Shown: positions 37,887 to 50,633, numbered from the stretch's first letter. The stretch: 64,000 bases of DNA from Myoxocephalus aenaeus (GCA_038501785.1 JBAMJR010000089.1:3780001-3844000); one strand, 5' to 3'. Numbers and translations are program-made. Notes: a model not told the origin generated them from the letters alone.

Positions 37887-38285
37887 GGCATATGGCATTT
37901 AAATGACATCATGTCACAGAGGAGTAAACAATCTCTGCATTGCTTCTACTTTCAGACAGATTTAGGAGTAAACAAACTGACAGCTACACTGACACATTTC
38001 TCAGTCATACAGCCCCTCCAGGTGAGCTGTGTGACACAGGCCTATAGGCTGCTAAAGGCTACACTTAGATGAATTTATTGCGAGCTGGCAACAGAAAGGA
38101 CAGGATAGAAGCGTAGCCTTAACCACGCTAAATGTTTTCAAATGTATTTGTAAATATCTGTTTAGGCCTGACGTAGTTTAGAAGTGACATTTGGTCACAG
38201 CACATTATGTTGGTTCACGTCTTCTTTTTAGCTGACCTGACTCAAAAGACCTTGGCCCTAAAACTTCCTCTTCTTCATCCAACAG

Positions 38286-38436
38286 CCGTCAAACCATCGC
38301 TCTGGTGATGCTGTCGATCCTCGTAGGCGTGGTGACGTACCAACAACTTGGGCTTGGAAAGACTTTTGAAGGGTGCAACAGATCAGCAAAGCCCCAAAGC
38401 AGCAGCAGTGGTGTGAACAGAAACCAGTCGACAGAA
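38286..38436 (+). CDS. Candidate internal exon encoding a membrane segment
   Basis: A strong pyrimidine-rich acceptor (CTTCTTCATCCAACAG) precedes 151 bp with one frame open throughout, followed by the consensus donor GTAAGT. The first base completes a codon and the rest gives 50 residues. A hydrophobic stretch (ALVMLSILVGVVTY) follows a single Arg, then comes a Ser-rich part with two potential N-glycosylation sites (NRS, NQS) and one Cys. This would suit a type II membrane protein's anchor and stem. The other two frames have stops. Local CpG content is higher than in the flanks. I recognise no family, and upstream or downstream partner exons are unproven, so it may be a chance frame or a decayed exon. 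Confidence 0.33.
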
Positions 38437-40910
38437 GTAAGTGTTTAAGTATATGGTGGCTAGTCGTGAAGACTTTGATAAACAGTCATGTCTGTCATCA
38501 ACACACCTTTGAGCTGTGATTACTCCTATTCCGGGTGCACACACTTGACATGCTTTTTTTTTCATCTTTATCCGTCTTTAATCAAGAAATAAAACACAAG
38601 GTTAGCTATTGAGCACCACTTTTTCGAATGAAGATGAAGTCATGAGTCGGAGTGAGCAGGTACAAGTTAACACACTCAGATTTTGCTGACTCTTTTAGTG
38701 TTTGAGGTTATGTAAAGTCTTTTAACGGCACATGCCATGATTCTCAGATGCAGACATGAAAAGAGAAATAATTAGAGAAAGCATTTGGTTTAATTTCATT
38801 ACAGATTGATTTTATGAATCTTTTTTAAACTAGGTCTCTGTTCAGAGACCGACTTCGATCCATGGACGGATGGATGTAAACGCAAAAAAATATAAAAATA
38901 TTTCGTGATCAACAAACTGTGTCTCGGCATTCAACTGTGGATGAAAGTATCTCCTGTACTTAGTGTGGCCTGTCAAGCTTTAACAGCCACTGGTTGTGAA
39001 CTTGGCCTTTTCCACATCTCCTGCAGGCTCATCATAATCTTTCATCCTATGTTTCCTACAATTGACATACATGTTTTTCTTCTGTCTTGTTTTGATATTT
39101 TTTGTAGTTCCCCTTTCACACTACAATAAAAGCCCGTGTTCTTTTGATACTACAAAAAGCACTTATGGCAAACTGAAAGGAGTTTGTGAATACATTTGTC
39201 TGGACTTTTCCCTAAAATAATGATGAATCAGAACTTTTGTTCTCATACACGACTGACAGTTACATTACCAAAAAAGGAGAGAATCCTTGAAGCGTTATTT
39301 TCGTCAGTATCAGACCCAGTGCATCTCTGTGTGTGGAAGCGCCTCCGTCTGAAAATCATTTTATCTTTCGGGCGATAATAGCCCCCAGGGGAAATCTGCC
39401 TAGGTGGTCCTAACCTCTGTCTGCAGAGCCATGGCAGAATGTGGGTGTCTAGCAGTGGGAGGCATGAACCCTCGTGGCAGGCCTTTGTTCCTGCCTGCGT
39501 GCTCCGGCGTCGCTCCCCGTGCGACTACTCCTCCCCCTGTTTCCTTGGGCTTTCAACTGAACTCGGAAGAGTAATTAATAACCATGACCCCAGATTTAAA
39601 TGTAGCCCGCATTTAGTCGATGGAAATGGAATCACAGAGGAGTGAAGTCATAAGATATGGGTGTTTGAGGGGTGATGGTGTGAAACCATTGATTCATCCG
39701 TCTCAATTTGATCCGAGCACTGTGCTCACATCTGTCAGAAGAAAGACAGTGAAGATGCATAGGAGCATGGATACATGCAGTCTGCTTTTCTCTTCTAGTG
39801 AGGCATTCATCAAGAATCCTGCAATTTAACAGCTAATTTGACCAACAAAAAAAACCTATATATTAGGTGAAAAATATAATGTGTAAATGGTGGGGTGAGC
39901 TGGCTTCCTTGGATTTCCACTTGTTTTTTTTAAAGCATTCTGTATTTCTCCCTGTTGGAAAGTGTTTGGAGGCCTAACAAACTGGCAGGATGTATAGAAT
40001 TTTGTCAGAAAAAGAAAACGGGGACAAAGTTGTTTTACAGTGGAATTATATTTTTGTATTAAAACTCTGACCAGGAAAAGGGAGGAGCTCGACTGCGTCT
40101 CCTGGAGGTGTTTCTGATGGGCTCACACAGACTGTTATGGTAAACAGCATTCCTCTGAGGCCTTTAAAGCATGAAGAGAACGACACAGACAGAAAGAGTG
40201 AGAGGGAGACAGAGAGAGAGCGCAACTTTGGAAAATAAACAGTATGAGATTATGGTTTGGCAGTGATGCGCCACAGAGCAGCAGCAACCTTGGCAGTATT
40301 TATTTAGAAACCTGCCTCATTTCCTCCTGCAGGCTGTGAAGTATGGCGCCCTCACCTCGCACACATTAGCCTTTTGCTGTGATTTGATGTGTATCACCCG
40401 GTTTTACGCTGCTTTCCTCGGATACAGCTGAGCGATCCCTCCTCCCTTTCCCATCGCCTGCTAATTGGAGTGTATAGAGCACCCTTAATTATCCAGTTAG
40501 TAGCTTTGCTGAAAGAAAGCCGACTCCTGGCGCACAGTCTGGTACAGATGTCAGCACCTACACACAACCACTTCCACAGAAAACCTCAAGTAACATGGGT
40601 AGAAAGCACTGCGTCTGCATGTAGGCTGCATGATGAAAGTTCTACTCTGTAGATGTATCTGGCTTACAAAGCGTCTTCAGGTAGAAGGAATGACCCGGGA
40701 GATTTCTGGTATTATTATTTCTGGTTCTTTCGTTTATTTTTTTATTTTAGCACATTGTGCTAACAAATGCACCAAAAAATGCAACATTTACTTTTTCATT
40801 TTCTGATCTATCCATCATTCTATATGAATGTGTTACGCAAGTGGTCTCTTTAGGTGTGGTGTCTTCAAGCTTCTCACTCGAACCCTTGGTTGCGAGAGTA
40901 TGGTTCAATG

Positions 40911-40995
<85 letters not shown>

Positions 40996-41379
40996 AGTAT
41001 GTTTGTATCATCAAATGTTTTTGTTTGTATATTGTGTGGCCCCACCAAAATTGACACGGATCAGCTGAATCGATTTTTTTTAATGAATCAATATTTTTTT
41101 TATAGCTGTAACTGTCCATGTAGTTTTATTTTTTTTATAGCTGTTTGTTGACATGTAGTTATTTACACAAAGTGGGAGATATCATTGCCACCAGATCTTC
41201 CCAACGTCTCTGACTAAGATATACAACTCGGCAGCTCATTATTATGGTTCGAATGAAATAACGTAAACGCGTCATAACATAACAAAGTAACTAGTATAAT
41301 AAAATATAAAGAAAATGTAAATACTTACGCAATGTACAAGTACCTCAAAATGTTACTTAAGTACCGTACTTGTGTGATG
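38437..41379. other. Intergenic, mostly unrecognised
   Basis: No convincing exon or RNA gene was found. A (TA)n tract at 40911-40994 and an imperfect direct repeat at about 41090-41160 (TTTTTTATAGCTGT...CATGTAGTT, twice) are the only clear structures. Confidence 0.45.
40911..40994. repeat. (TA)n microsatellite
   Basis: About 40 TA units with one GTAT interruption. Confidence 0.96.
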
Positions 41380-41690
41380 TCTTCTGTTAAAACCAGTGAG
41401 AAGTTACAGTAGTCAAGTCTTGAAATGCATTAATGACTTTTTCCAGGTGAGGGTGAGAGAGGATTGGTTTGATTTTGGAGACGCTTCTGACAACGGGTCT
41501 AGACAACTTTTGTGATTTCTGGTTTGAAGCTTAAATCTGAATCAAATAGTACTCCTAAGTTTCTGGCAGTGGACTTTATGTTAACGGAGGACTTTATGTT
41601 AAGGGCACTTTCAATTGGGACTGATAGGGTTTGGGAGACTAAATAATCAGATTTCTCATTTGACTTGTTTGTATTATCAGCCAAGGGAAG
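41380..41690 (-). pseudogene. Decayed LINE reverse-transcriptase fragment
   Basis: On the minus strand the translation includes NLGVLFDSDLSFKPEITKVV. After a stop and a frame change it gives residues resembling SKIKPILS..LEKVINAF. These match the region after the catalytic motifs in CR1/L2-like fish LINE polymerases. Stops and indels show it is dead. A small internal duplication (TTAACATAAAGTCC-like, twice) is visible. It is only a fragment; neither the catalytic motif nor a 3' tail was found. Confidence 0.7.
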
Positions 41691-43111
41691 GAGAAATAAT
41701 CCTCAATATGCTTTTGTAACATGCACTTTTGTGTATTTCCCCATACCAATGCACAGTATATCATAGTCAAAGGATTTCTTATATTAACACCATGGATAGT
41801 GTAAGATTTGTTAAGAACAGATAGTGGTGAATAAAAAACATTTAGTGCAGAAAACACACAAACCTTTACCTTCTCTAACTAGGTTTATGTTTCATTTCAA
41901 CAGCATGATTATTAAGTGTTAACGTTGTGAAGGCTAGACGTTTAGTTGGCTCAGGAGCTTGTGTTTGTCCTGATTGGCTGCTTCACAGCCAGGATATCAG
42001 AACAGTATCGTTGCAGGTGACAAAGGTCATGAGCTGGAATTAAAAGCCACCGTGTGGCATACAATCAATATTTGCTCGAACCTGTCGCAGGGTTTTCCAG
42101 CTCCATGAATGTAAACACTCTGACAATAATGATCCTTCTTCAATGTCAGAAGGTATTAAACTACCAGAGACGATAAACAGGACTGTGTTGTTGTGGAAGA
42201 GTTGGGTGTCTATGAAACGGTAAGCTGTGCTTCGGTTGAACTTAATGTCAAACGGTGTGGAATGTTTTCTTGTTTTGTAATTTGTAATCCAACTCTCACA
42301 AACAAATTAGTGCCACTGAACCCGATAGAAGACGGGCCCTTATTGATGGTTTCTTAACCTTTTCTAGCCTGTGACGCCTTTGTTGGCTCCCAACATGTAT
42401 TGTGTTTTTATCATGTATGTTTGGTTCTGTTTATTATTTCACCAAATTGATTTTAGAGAAATTATGTTTTTCACACCCAGTCAAATACATTGACCTCAAA
42501 CTCATCAAGAGACCTCACACTGGGAATATACCATGTCTGGGTATTGGCAAGAATCTGGCGACTTGTTATGATAAGGAGTTACAATTCAATATATCGTGAT
42601 GCTGTAAGTAAGGGAATATATTATCATTTATAAAATCAAATTTTAGGAAAATTGTCATAAATAAAGAACGTATGCAGACAATCGGAGTAAAATAAAGTGT
42701 ACTTTTACGCAATTAGAATAATGGGATCTTCATTTGGATTCATCAATCCTCGTAACATCCAATATGGAATCGCATCCCAAAATCAACCACTGTCTGCCGA
42801 GAATCGTTGCATAGATGCAGTGTTTTTGAGAATCAATACAGTATCATCAGTGTATCAGTGCTTTCTTATATATATAGTTGAGAAACTACATTTTTCAAGG
42901 AAATTCTTCATTGTTTCTTCTACACACTGAGGCAGCTACCCACCGAAAACAGATATGTCCGACAAACAAAAAACTAGTGCTGTCAAACGATTAAAATATT
43001 TAATCGCAATTAATCACTTTTTTTTTTTTTTGCATTTTAATGCTCTTATCAACATGAAAAAGTGGATTGGCTTGCTTTATTTTATTGAAAAACAACTGCC
43101 AAACAGGGCGG

Positions 43112-43516
43112 TACAAAATAAAATTACTGCACATTTCAGGTAAACAAGGGTTTACAAAATAAAATTATAAAGTGCACATTTCAGGTAAACAAGGGTTTAC
43201 AAAATAAAATTATAAAGTGCACATTTCAGGTAAACAAGGGTTTACAAAATAAAATTATATAGTGCACATTTCAGGTAAACAAGGGTTTACAAAATAAAAT
43301 TATAAAGTGCACATTTCAGGTAAACAAGGGTTTACAAAATAAAATTATAAAGTGCACATTTCAGGTAAACAAGGGTTTACAAAATAAAATTATAAAGTGC
43401 ACATTTCAGGTAAACAAGGGTTTACAAAATAAAATTATAAAGTGTACATTTCAGGTAAACAAGGGTTTACAAAATAAAATTATAAAGTGCACATTTCAGG
43501 TAAACAAGGGTTTACC
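43112..43516. repeat. 45-bp minisatellite, about 8.5 units
   Basis: Unit starts (ACATTTCAGG) fall exactly every 45 bp at 43131, 43176, 43221, 43266, 43311, 43356, 43401, 43446 and 43491. A partial unit lies on the left and a truncated one on the right. Units are nearly identical, with only single-base changes at about 43260 and 43445. Each unit contains the hairpin GTAAACAAGGGTTTAC. In the last unit the arms extend to 12-13 bp (TTTCAGGTAAAC / GTTTACCTGAAA), suggesting the array grew from an original longer palindrome. Confidence 0.98.
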
Positions 43517-43894
43517 TGAAATTTACATTGTGGAAAACAATAAGCTATTTTATTTTTTTGCCAAACAAAACAGAATGAGTGAGATGTGAGCATCAGGTTG
43601 CATCAGTATTAGTGGAGCAGTGAGCCTCTACACATCTTTATGAACGGGTTGTAGATTTCATACAATTCATGTTCAACGTTGATCTGAGATCTGTTTTCTG
43701 TTTTGAGACACGCAGCAGCAGAAAGGACGTCACGGAGACTTCACCTGAGCAGGAGAGCTGCTCTGGGTTCAGAGAGCTGCTCTGGTGCTCCTCACATGAG
43801 AGCTGCTGTTGCCATCTCCATCCTGGGAGCGTTCAAAACGCATATATAGGTCTGCTTTTCACGCGACATATTTTTCGACGCTCTCTGTCCGCTG

Positions 43895-43952
43895 CTGTGT
43901 GTGCGACCAGCGCTCACCTGTGTGTGCGACCAGCGCTCACCTGTGTGTGCGC
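43895..43952. repeat. 23-bp tandem repeat, about 2.5 units
   Basis: The unit, beginning CTGTGTGTGCGACCAGCGCT, starts at 43895, 43918 and 43941. It lies in the GC-rich interior of the hAT element and is CpG-rich. Confidence 0.9.
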
Positions 43953-44754
43953 ATCAGGCGGAACTCTGCTGTGCGCGACGCAGAGCAGAGGAGAAGTGTT
44001 AACGCGATCATTTAGAGACCGACGTGACAAGCTGTCGTGTAGATAAGATCAATAAAATACGGCCGTTTAGTTTAATAACAGAACGAGGTTTAGACCTGTT
44101 CTATAGGAAAGAGAAACTTAAATGACGACTTGTGATCTGGCGCTATAGAGAAAAGTACAGGGGGGCGGGGGGTTTCTTCAGGGGGCGCCCCGCCGAGGCA
44201 AAATCCCGGACGTTTTTGGAATCCCTGCATTTGGAATCCCTGAATAAGAGGACGTTGGTCACCCTACGTTATCCTAGCTTCCACCCCAAACGGCGTGCCT
44301 ATTGTTTTGCTTCCGGTTGACCTACATCCGGCGTGGTGCTCGCGAGAAAAAAAATTGAAAACTTAAAATGCGTTAACGCCGTTAATAAAATTGACGGCGT
44401 TAAAATTGGTTTGCGTTAACGCCGTTAATAACGCGCTAATATGACAGCACTACAAAAAACTAAATGTATCAAACACAGACAAGTCCCTTCTCATGAACTG
44501 GGAATGGGGACACTTTTGTTTTTGTGCTAATATGTGCAAACACTGTTACAGTGCTCATCTGTCAGCGAGGGTGAGCAAACGGCTTCGGCAAACACAAACA
44601 TCTTGGAAGCACCCGGTTAAGTCCAGGAGTCACATTCGGGATGTGACTCGGTCTTAAGTGGTTCACACCACATTGTGCGTGCGCTCACACTTAGATGTCG
44701 ACACGACAACATTGGTCGCTGCAGCAGCGGTATTAGAAAAGAAAGAAAAAGAAA

Positions 44755-44974
44755 CATGCACTTTATTAATCCCCTTGGGGAAATTCTTCTCTGCATTTGA
44801 CCCATCCCTGGATAGGGAGCAGTGGGCTGCCCTGTGAGGCGCCCGGGGAGCAGTTAAGGGTTCAGTGTCTTGCTCAGGGACACTTCGACATGTGAGCTAT
44901 GGGGGGGACTGGGGATTGAACTGGCTACCTTGTGGTTGCGGGACGACCACTCATCCCCCTGAGCTACAGCCGCC
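44755..44974 (-). mobile_element. tRNA-derived SINE with LINE-like tail
   Basis: On the minus strand the head begins GGCGGCTGTAGCTCAGGGG (A box), with a B box AGTTCAATCCC about 40 bp later. The body contains GTCCCTGAGCAAGACACTG and GGGCGCCTCACAGG. It ends AATTTCCCCAAGGGGATTAA followed by TAAAG and A/T-rich DNA. It is an intact-looking SINE with both Pol III boxes at normal spacing. Its tail matches the 3' end of the LINE at 14788-15245, the expected mobilising partner type. Confidence 0.87.
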
Positions 44975-46031
44975 ACTTTTATACAACAGCTGGCAATGGA
45001 GCTGTTGAAATGTTGTTGTTGATTTTTTATTTTTTTTGTTCCTCGGTTTAGAGTGGAAACCAAATTCCTATTTATATTAATGCCCCATTTACATCTGCTA
45101 TTACCATGTGATCTCTATCTTGATTATCTAGATAATGACATCTGATCGCCAAGTCTGTTCATTAACAACTGGTATTAATAACAGTCTCGTTATCTCGATT
45201 CAGCCCACACTATCAGAGAATATTGTAACTTTATAGGGAAATTAAACAAGACTGGTCAATAAATATGTCCCAAATCAAGGAAAGTGGGCTCTACTTTCTT
45301 TTTGCTGAGCTTGCAGCCGTCTGCAGTCCTTTGGCCATGCTTGTATTTTATGGATGCATTTCTTGAATACGAGTTTGCTTGAGATAGCAGCAAGAGACAG
45401 AGTTGGGTGACCTTTCAACTTGTTAGGCAAGGCGCGTACAGATTGCTTTTTCACTTGCAAAGATTGCATTGCATCCGATTACAATATGATCGATGTGCAT
45501 TTACACCTTCCATTAAGATGCATTTTCCCTTATATGGTACACATATATGATACATATATGACACATATATGATATTCAGATTGCATGTGAATATCAGGTG
45601 TACATGAGATAAGTTTGTTGTCTGCTTTATACGAAGATACATATTAACATTTTACTGTATGATGTTTTGTTTTTTACACAGAGCTGTGATGGATGTTCAT
45701 TTTTACGTACAAATGAACAGAAATACTCAGGCTTTCAGGCATGGTTTTGGTCAAATTGTAAGTTAGACATACAATTTAGAATCTGTCTAGTCCTGTTCTC
45801 TTATAATTTTAAGCTTGTAGGACGCTCAGAAGATTCTCGCCACTGACTTTTCAACATTCTCCAACATGCAGCCTTCGATCAGGGCCACCTTGTGTCCAAG
45901 TATACATTGTATACACGTTTGTGTACTTTGATGCACTACATCTTACAGTGGATCAAAGTTAGAAGTGCTGCATCAACCAGTAAGGTTTTGGATTAAGAGA
46001 CTGAGAAAAAGGCGAGCATGCAGAGAGACGT

Positions 46032-46090
<59 letters not shown>

Positions 46091-47035
46091 TTATCGCCGT
46101 GACCGTTTCAGCAATATCAGGTGAAATAAATACAACTTTTTAGACTTCTTTCACAGAACTGTCCACCAGAACCAGCCTATATTTATCTGAACATTGACTA
46201 TGAGTCACAGCCTTGGCTTTGACCACAATGGCAGGTGCTGAATCTGTCTCTTGCACAATAGCTGTGCAAAAAAAATGTAGTAGAGCAAAAGAGTTTTGAA
46301 CAACTATGTGAATGCGTCACAGTAACAAGAAGAATGACTCATGAAAGTATTTGTGCCATAGTTTGCAGAAGTCAGTGTCTTTTTAGATTGTGTTATCTAA
46401 AAGGTTCTGTGTGCAAACAGCTCACTATCCGTGTTTTCTCAGGATGAGCTTTATTGTTACAGCAAGGATATTGTAAATGGGTTCTGCCTGGTCACATGAC
46501 ACTGCATGCAGTTTGTCACACCAGAGGGATGTAAGGTGAAGGATCACTGAGAACTGTTCTCCACATACTTATACAACTCATCCATAGTATCACACCTACT
46601 GGTCTTTCCTCCTAAACAGCCCACACTTGGCAACATTTCCAAACATTTGACATTTTTACGTTTGATACATTCAGAAATGCATGGACTCTGTTTGTGTCAA
46701 CTTCCTCAGCATACACCACATGCAGTGTAGAACATTTTTTTTCTCCTCGATGCTTTGTATTAAGTTGTCTCAAAAGAATATAAGTCTGCTACTTGGTTTT
46801 ATACCGAGTTTGTAGGATATACTGTACTGTACAGTTTATTATCTTTGTATTGCGTACTACGTGGCGACCGATGAGTGCAAACAGCATCACACTGCAGTGA
46901 AAGATATATGTTGCCTTGGTCAGGACATTGTCAGCTTGTATTTACGTTGCATTTCGTATCCCCCACGATTTTGTGCTGCAATTAAAAACAGGTCTTGTTT
47001 ATAGTAAAAATTATTAATCTTGGGAAGCAAAGTAG
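44975..47035. other. Intergenic, nothing certain
   Basis: Contains a (CA)n tract at 46032-46085 and a triple ACATATATGA-like repeat near 45540. One open stretch at 45682-45757 lies between a plausible acceptor (TTTTTTACACAG) and donor (GTAAGT) on the plus strand; see findings. No named gene. Confidence 0.4.
46032..46085. repeat. (CA)n microsatellite
   Basis: About 27 uninterrupted units. Confidence 0.97.
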
Positions 47036-47250
47036 GGGTTGCCCAGTGGTGCAGGGGTTAACACTGTTCTGGTTTCGAACCCGCTGGCCAGCTTGTTTTC
47101 TCCAGGTTCCTCCCACAGTCCATTAGTAAATTGAGGACTATAATTTACCCGTAGGTGTGAATGTGAGTGTGAATGGTTTGTGTCAGACCTGTGATTGTTT
47201 GCCGACCTGTCCGGGCTATACCCCGCCTCTCAGCTGGGATTGGCTCCAGA
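47036..47250 (+). mobile_element. Internally deleted tRNA-headed SINE
   Basis: The head (CCAGTGGTGCAGGGGTTAAC), B box (GGTTTCGAACCCGCTGGCC), CCTCCCACAGTCC, CCCGTAGGTGTGAATGTGAG and ACCCCGCCTCTCAGCTGGGA follow the order of a very common fish SINE. About 20 bp between the A and B boxes and a longer block after the B box are missing, so it is probably inactive. Confidence 0.8.
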
Positions 47251-47925
47251 CTAACCTTTCCACGTTCTCAGTTGATCGCACTGGCACATGATTTAGTCGC
47301 ACCCTTTTCTTTCTTTTTTTTGGTACAGCATAATCAATGACACTGGCTCAATCACTTTCATCATCAGTGGCGAGAGTCAGAACCTCTCGTTGTCTCTCCC
47401 TCCTCAGAAGCCTCTTCCTTTCTTCCTCATTTTGCGTTTTAAAATAATCAGCTATATGCCGATTCATTTTTGGAACACGGTAGCAGCTAAATGGATTGTT
47501 TTGTTCTCCTCCGCTACATTCACGTGCGCCACACGCTGTGCACCACTACGTACACGCATATGGCGTTTAATTAATTTGAAAAACCCACACACATAAAAGC
47601 AGGTGCCTGCATGTGATACAATTACACAGAACAGTAGTCGCGAACGGGAAAGCATCCTTGCATTATCATGCATTTGGAGTTGTTTCTGGCAACTTGGCAA
47701 GTGTAAGTTCAATATTCTGTTTGTGAGTTTGATCTCTACCAACTCCTAGTGAATATCTACCTTTTTTAGCTGCTAATTATTTTCATTATGTTCACCAGCT
47801 AGTTGCTTAATGTGTCTGTCTGCTGTTTGGTACTGTTTAGGTGGTGAATTGAGTTTTTTTTTTTCAGGCTGAAAACAGCTGCCATTGTCAAGACACAATA
47901 AGAGAGGTGAGCGTGAACCAGCATG

Positions 47926-48365
47926 TTAAAGGAGACGTTATGCTCACTTTCAGGTTCATACTTATATTTGGGGTTTTTGCTAGAGCATGTTTAAATACTT
48001 TAATATTCAAAAAACACAGTATTATTCAGTCTGGTATGCTCCGTTTTAGCGCCCGTCTCTTTAAGCCCCCTTCCCAAAGAAGCCTGTTCTGATTGGTCAG
48101 TGTTTTCGGTCTTCCGCATCCGCACTGTCGCCATCTTCACAGCGTCACTGCAGCGGGGGACTCGCTGTGTGTGTCAACTACAAAGAGTTTAGAGGCACTT
48201 CTACCGGTGACTGTCGACTCGTTTAACTGGCACGGCTTCTTAATACGGGATGTGTGCCTTTCTCCGTGGATTGAGTGTGTTGATGCTTCCATGGTATCAA
48301 TATAGCACCTAGACTTGTTTCTAAATAGCAAAAGAATATGGGCATCTAAGGTACAGGACCTTTAG
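47926..48365. mobile_element. Decayed fish MITE (TTAAAGG ends)
   Basis: It starts TTAAAGGAGACGTTATGCTC, runs through CAGGTTCATACTTATAT, TTCAAAAAACACAGTATTAT, CGTCTCTTTAAGCCCC and CTGATTGGTCAG, and ends GGTACAGGACCTTTAG. This order matches a family seen repeatedly in fish genomes. The short inverted ends are imperfect. Open frames across it are incidental. Confidence 0.65.
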
Positions 48366-50227
48366 AGTTGTGGGCCAGCAGATAAACAACGAGCTGAAAG
48401 TCAGATTCAGAGGAAAATTCTCCATAGACAAGTGACCTCTGCTCTTTCACATTGTCAAATTATTTCCCATTGCCATTTGATACATGTTTAATATAAGAAA
48501 TATATAAAAAATTACATAATTGTATCGACTTTAAAGTTTTTTCTTTTCTTTATTATGTTTTTTTCAAGGACTAAATAAACATTGTTGGCTGTTCAGTGTT
48601 TCACTGGCGAGATTACACATCAAAAAGACTGCTTGCAAGTCAACGATAAAAATCCTCTCCGTTATATACAGTATGGTGTGAAAAACTTGGTTCTTTATTC
48701 CTTATGTTGCAACCCTTTCACATTTATGAAAATAATAAAATATGCAGGCAGACCAACTGTTCTAAGCAGGCGGTGGTAAGATGAAACTGTAAAATATCCC
48801 TGGTCAAGCTCAAAGTTGAAATCCAGGTCAGACTCTGCTCCACTTGTTTTAAAAGTTCAGTGCTTAGCCTGAGTTTGGTGTCACCAGCTGTTCTGAATGT
48901 CATCACCTTATCTGAAGGCGTTTTAATGTGACAGTACATTGGACATTTCCATGAATTGTGTTTGTTGTGAAAAGGCTTCTACGCTAGCTGGATGGACCTG
49001 GAATAACCTACTCAAAATATTCCCCTCTATGTCACAAATGTGAAAGGTGTATTCATGTGTTTCCGAGAGCCCTGATGGATAAAAACACAGACCAGGTGCA
49101 CCTTTACACTCGGTGTCAGTCATTCTGTGAGGCAGGAAAGTATAGAGGGAGGCATCTATAAAACAAACATGGTAGCAGCAGTGGAAGGGCAGAAGTGGCA
49201 GGATGGGAACTGCTGCCAGACACATTACAAGGAGCTCTAATGAGGGAGCCCACACTCTCATCCCCCCCCCCCACAGAGGAACGAGAGGCGGGAATTAATT
49301 GTGAGGGCGATGATGGCGAGCGAGCTGAGGAGCAGGTCATTACTGCACGCCTCCTCCTGGAGCGCCGCGGGCAAAGCGTGGAACGCCACGCTACTTGCAC
49401 AATTCCCATGATCCCACAGGAGGGGGGAGGGAGGGAGGGAGGGAGGAATGAAGGCGACAGAGCGAGAGAGAGAGAGGGAGAGAGACGAATAGGAAAAGAT
49501 GCTGGAAGAGGATGCAGGCAGCTTCCTCTTTGTTGGAAAAAGACATTTAGAGAATAAAATGTATTGATTATTATTTCACTAAATCTGATTTTCATTATTG
49601 CCATTTCCTGCATGCCAAATGCTGCAGACTTCATATTCACAGACCCTTCTAACATCATAGCTAATAATAAACAAGTCAAAATGTAACGAGAACGACATTT
49701 TATATGTTGCTTAAGGTCCTCTTTTTAATTTGATATTTTGATTATTAATAAATGATCCACTGCATGCTTGATGATCACTGGATTTCATTTGTAGTTTGAC
49801 ATTGCCAGGTGCATACTGTAAAAAGACACCACTGTAAAATGGCTCAATAATCATGTGTAAAGAGCAGTGGCAAAAAAAAAAAAATGACACCTTGTAGGAG
49901 AACTGAAAAAGGACGTTTCATATAAAGATAATGATCAGTTTTTTTTGGATGCTTCACTCTTCTAATCTGCACACGGTGTAATAACGGACTCATTGTCATT
50001 TCTCTTTGTGTGGTTTGTCGCCCTTATGAAACCTGTGACATCAGACTGAATGCATTGGACACATTGCCCTCTAGTGGACATTTAATGTAGGTAATGTATG
50101 TCCCAGCCACAGACCAGCGTCTAGAATCACTAATGGTATCCTGCACCAGTTAAATTCAACAGCAGGTGTTAAAAGAAATACGATTTATATTAAAGCATTT
50201 ATAGTGTCCTCTGTGGTTATAAAGAGT
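48366..50227. other. Intergenic, nothing recognised
   Basis: The GC-richer block 49190-49500 has long overlapping open frames on both strands (49195-49557 plus, 49116-49679 minus). They rest on GA/CT-rich and GGGA-repeat composition and show no recognisable domain. The block might be a conserved regulatory element. Confidence 0.4.

Positions 50228-50633
<406 letters not shown>

Larger units (their letters stand above)
42975..44452. mobile_element. Non-autonomous hAT element with minisatellite
   Basis: Perfect 11-bp terminal repeats TAGTGCTGTCA / TGACAGCACTA are flanked by a perfect 8-bp duplication CAAAAAAC (42967-42974 and 44453-44460). This is diagnostic of hAT transposition. The interior (1478 bp) has subterminal GCGTTAACGCCGTTAATAA repeats at the right end, a 45-bp minisatellite, a GC-rich block (43700-44020) with a 23-bp tandem repeat, and no transposase frame. 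The open frame at 43669-44046 is not similar to transposase. The end sequence is closely related to that of the element at 3264-4209. Confidence 0.93.

Noticed and set aside
43112..43516. Possible CRISPR array because of regular 45-bp spacing
   Set aside because: The entire 45-bp unit is repeated, with no unique spacers. It is a minisatellite inside a hAT element in a vertebrate genome.
44900..44974. Possible tRNA gene on the minus strand
   Set aside because: A and B boxes are present, but the sequence continues into a SINE body and a LINE-like tail and the acceptor stem is not closed.
47868..47906. 39-bp candidate exon (acceptor with T-tract, GTGAGC donor) encoding a short Cys-containing peptide
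   Set aside because: Too short to judge. It is phase-incompatible with the 45682-45757 stretch and lies 20 bp before a transposon. Kept only as a note in the unidentified-gene finding.
49116..49679. 187-codon minus-strand and 120-codon plus-strand frames overlapping at 49.2-49.6 kb
   Set aside because: Both arise over GA/CT-rich and GGGA-repeat sequence that lacks stops on both strands. No family features.
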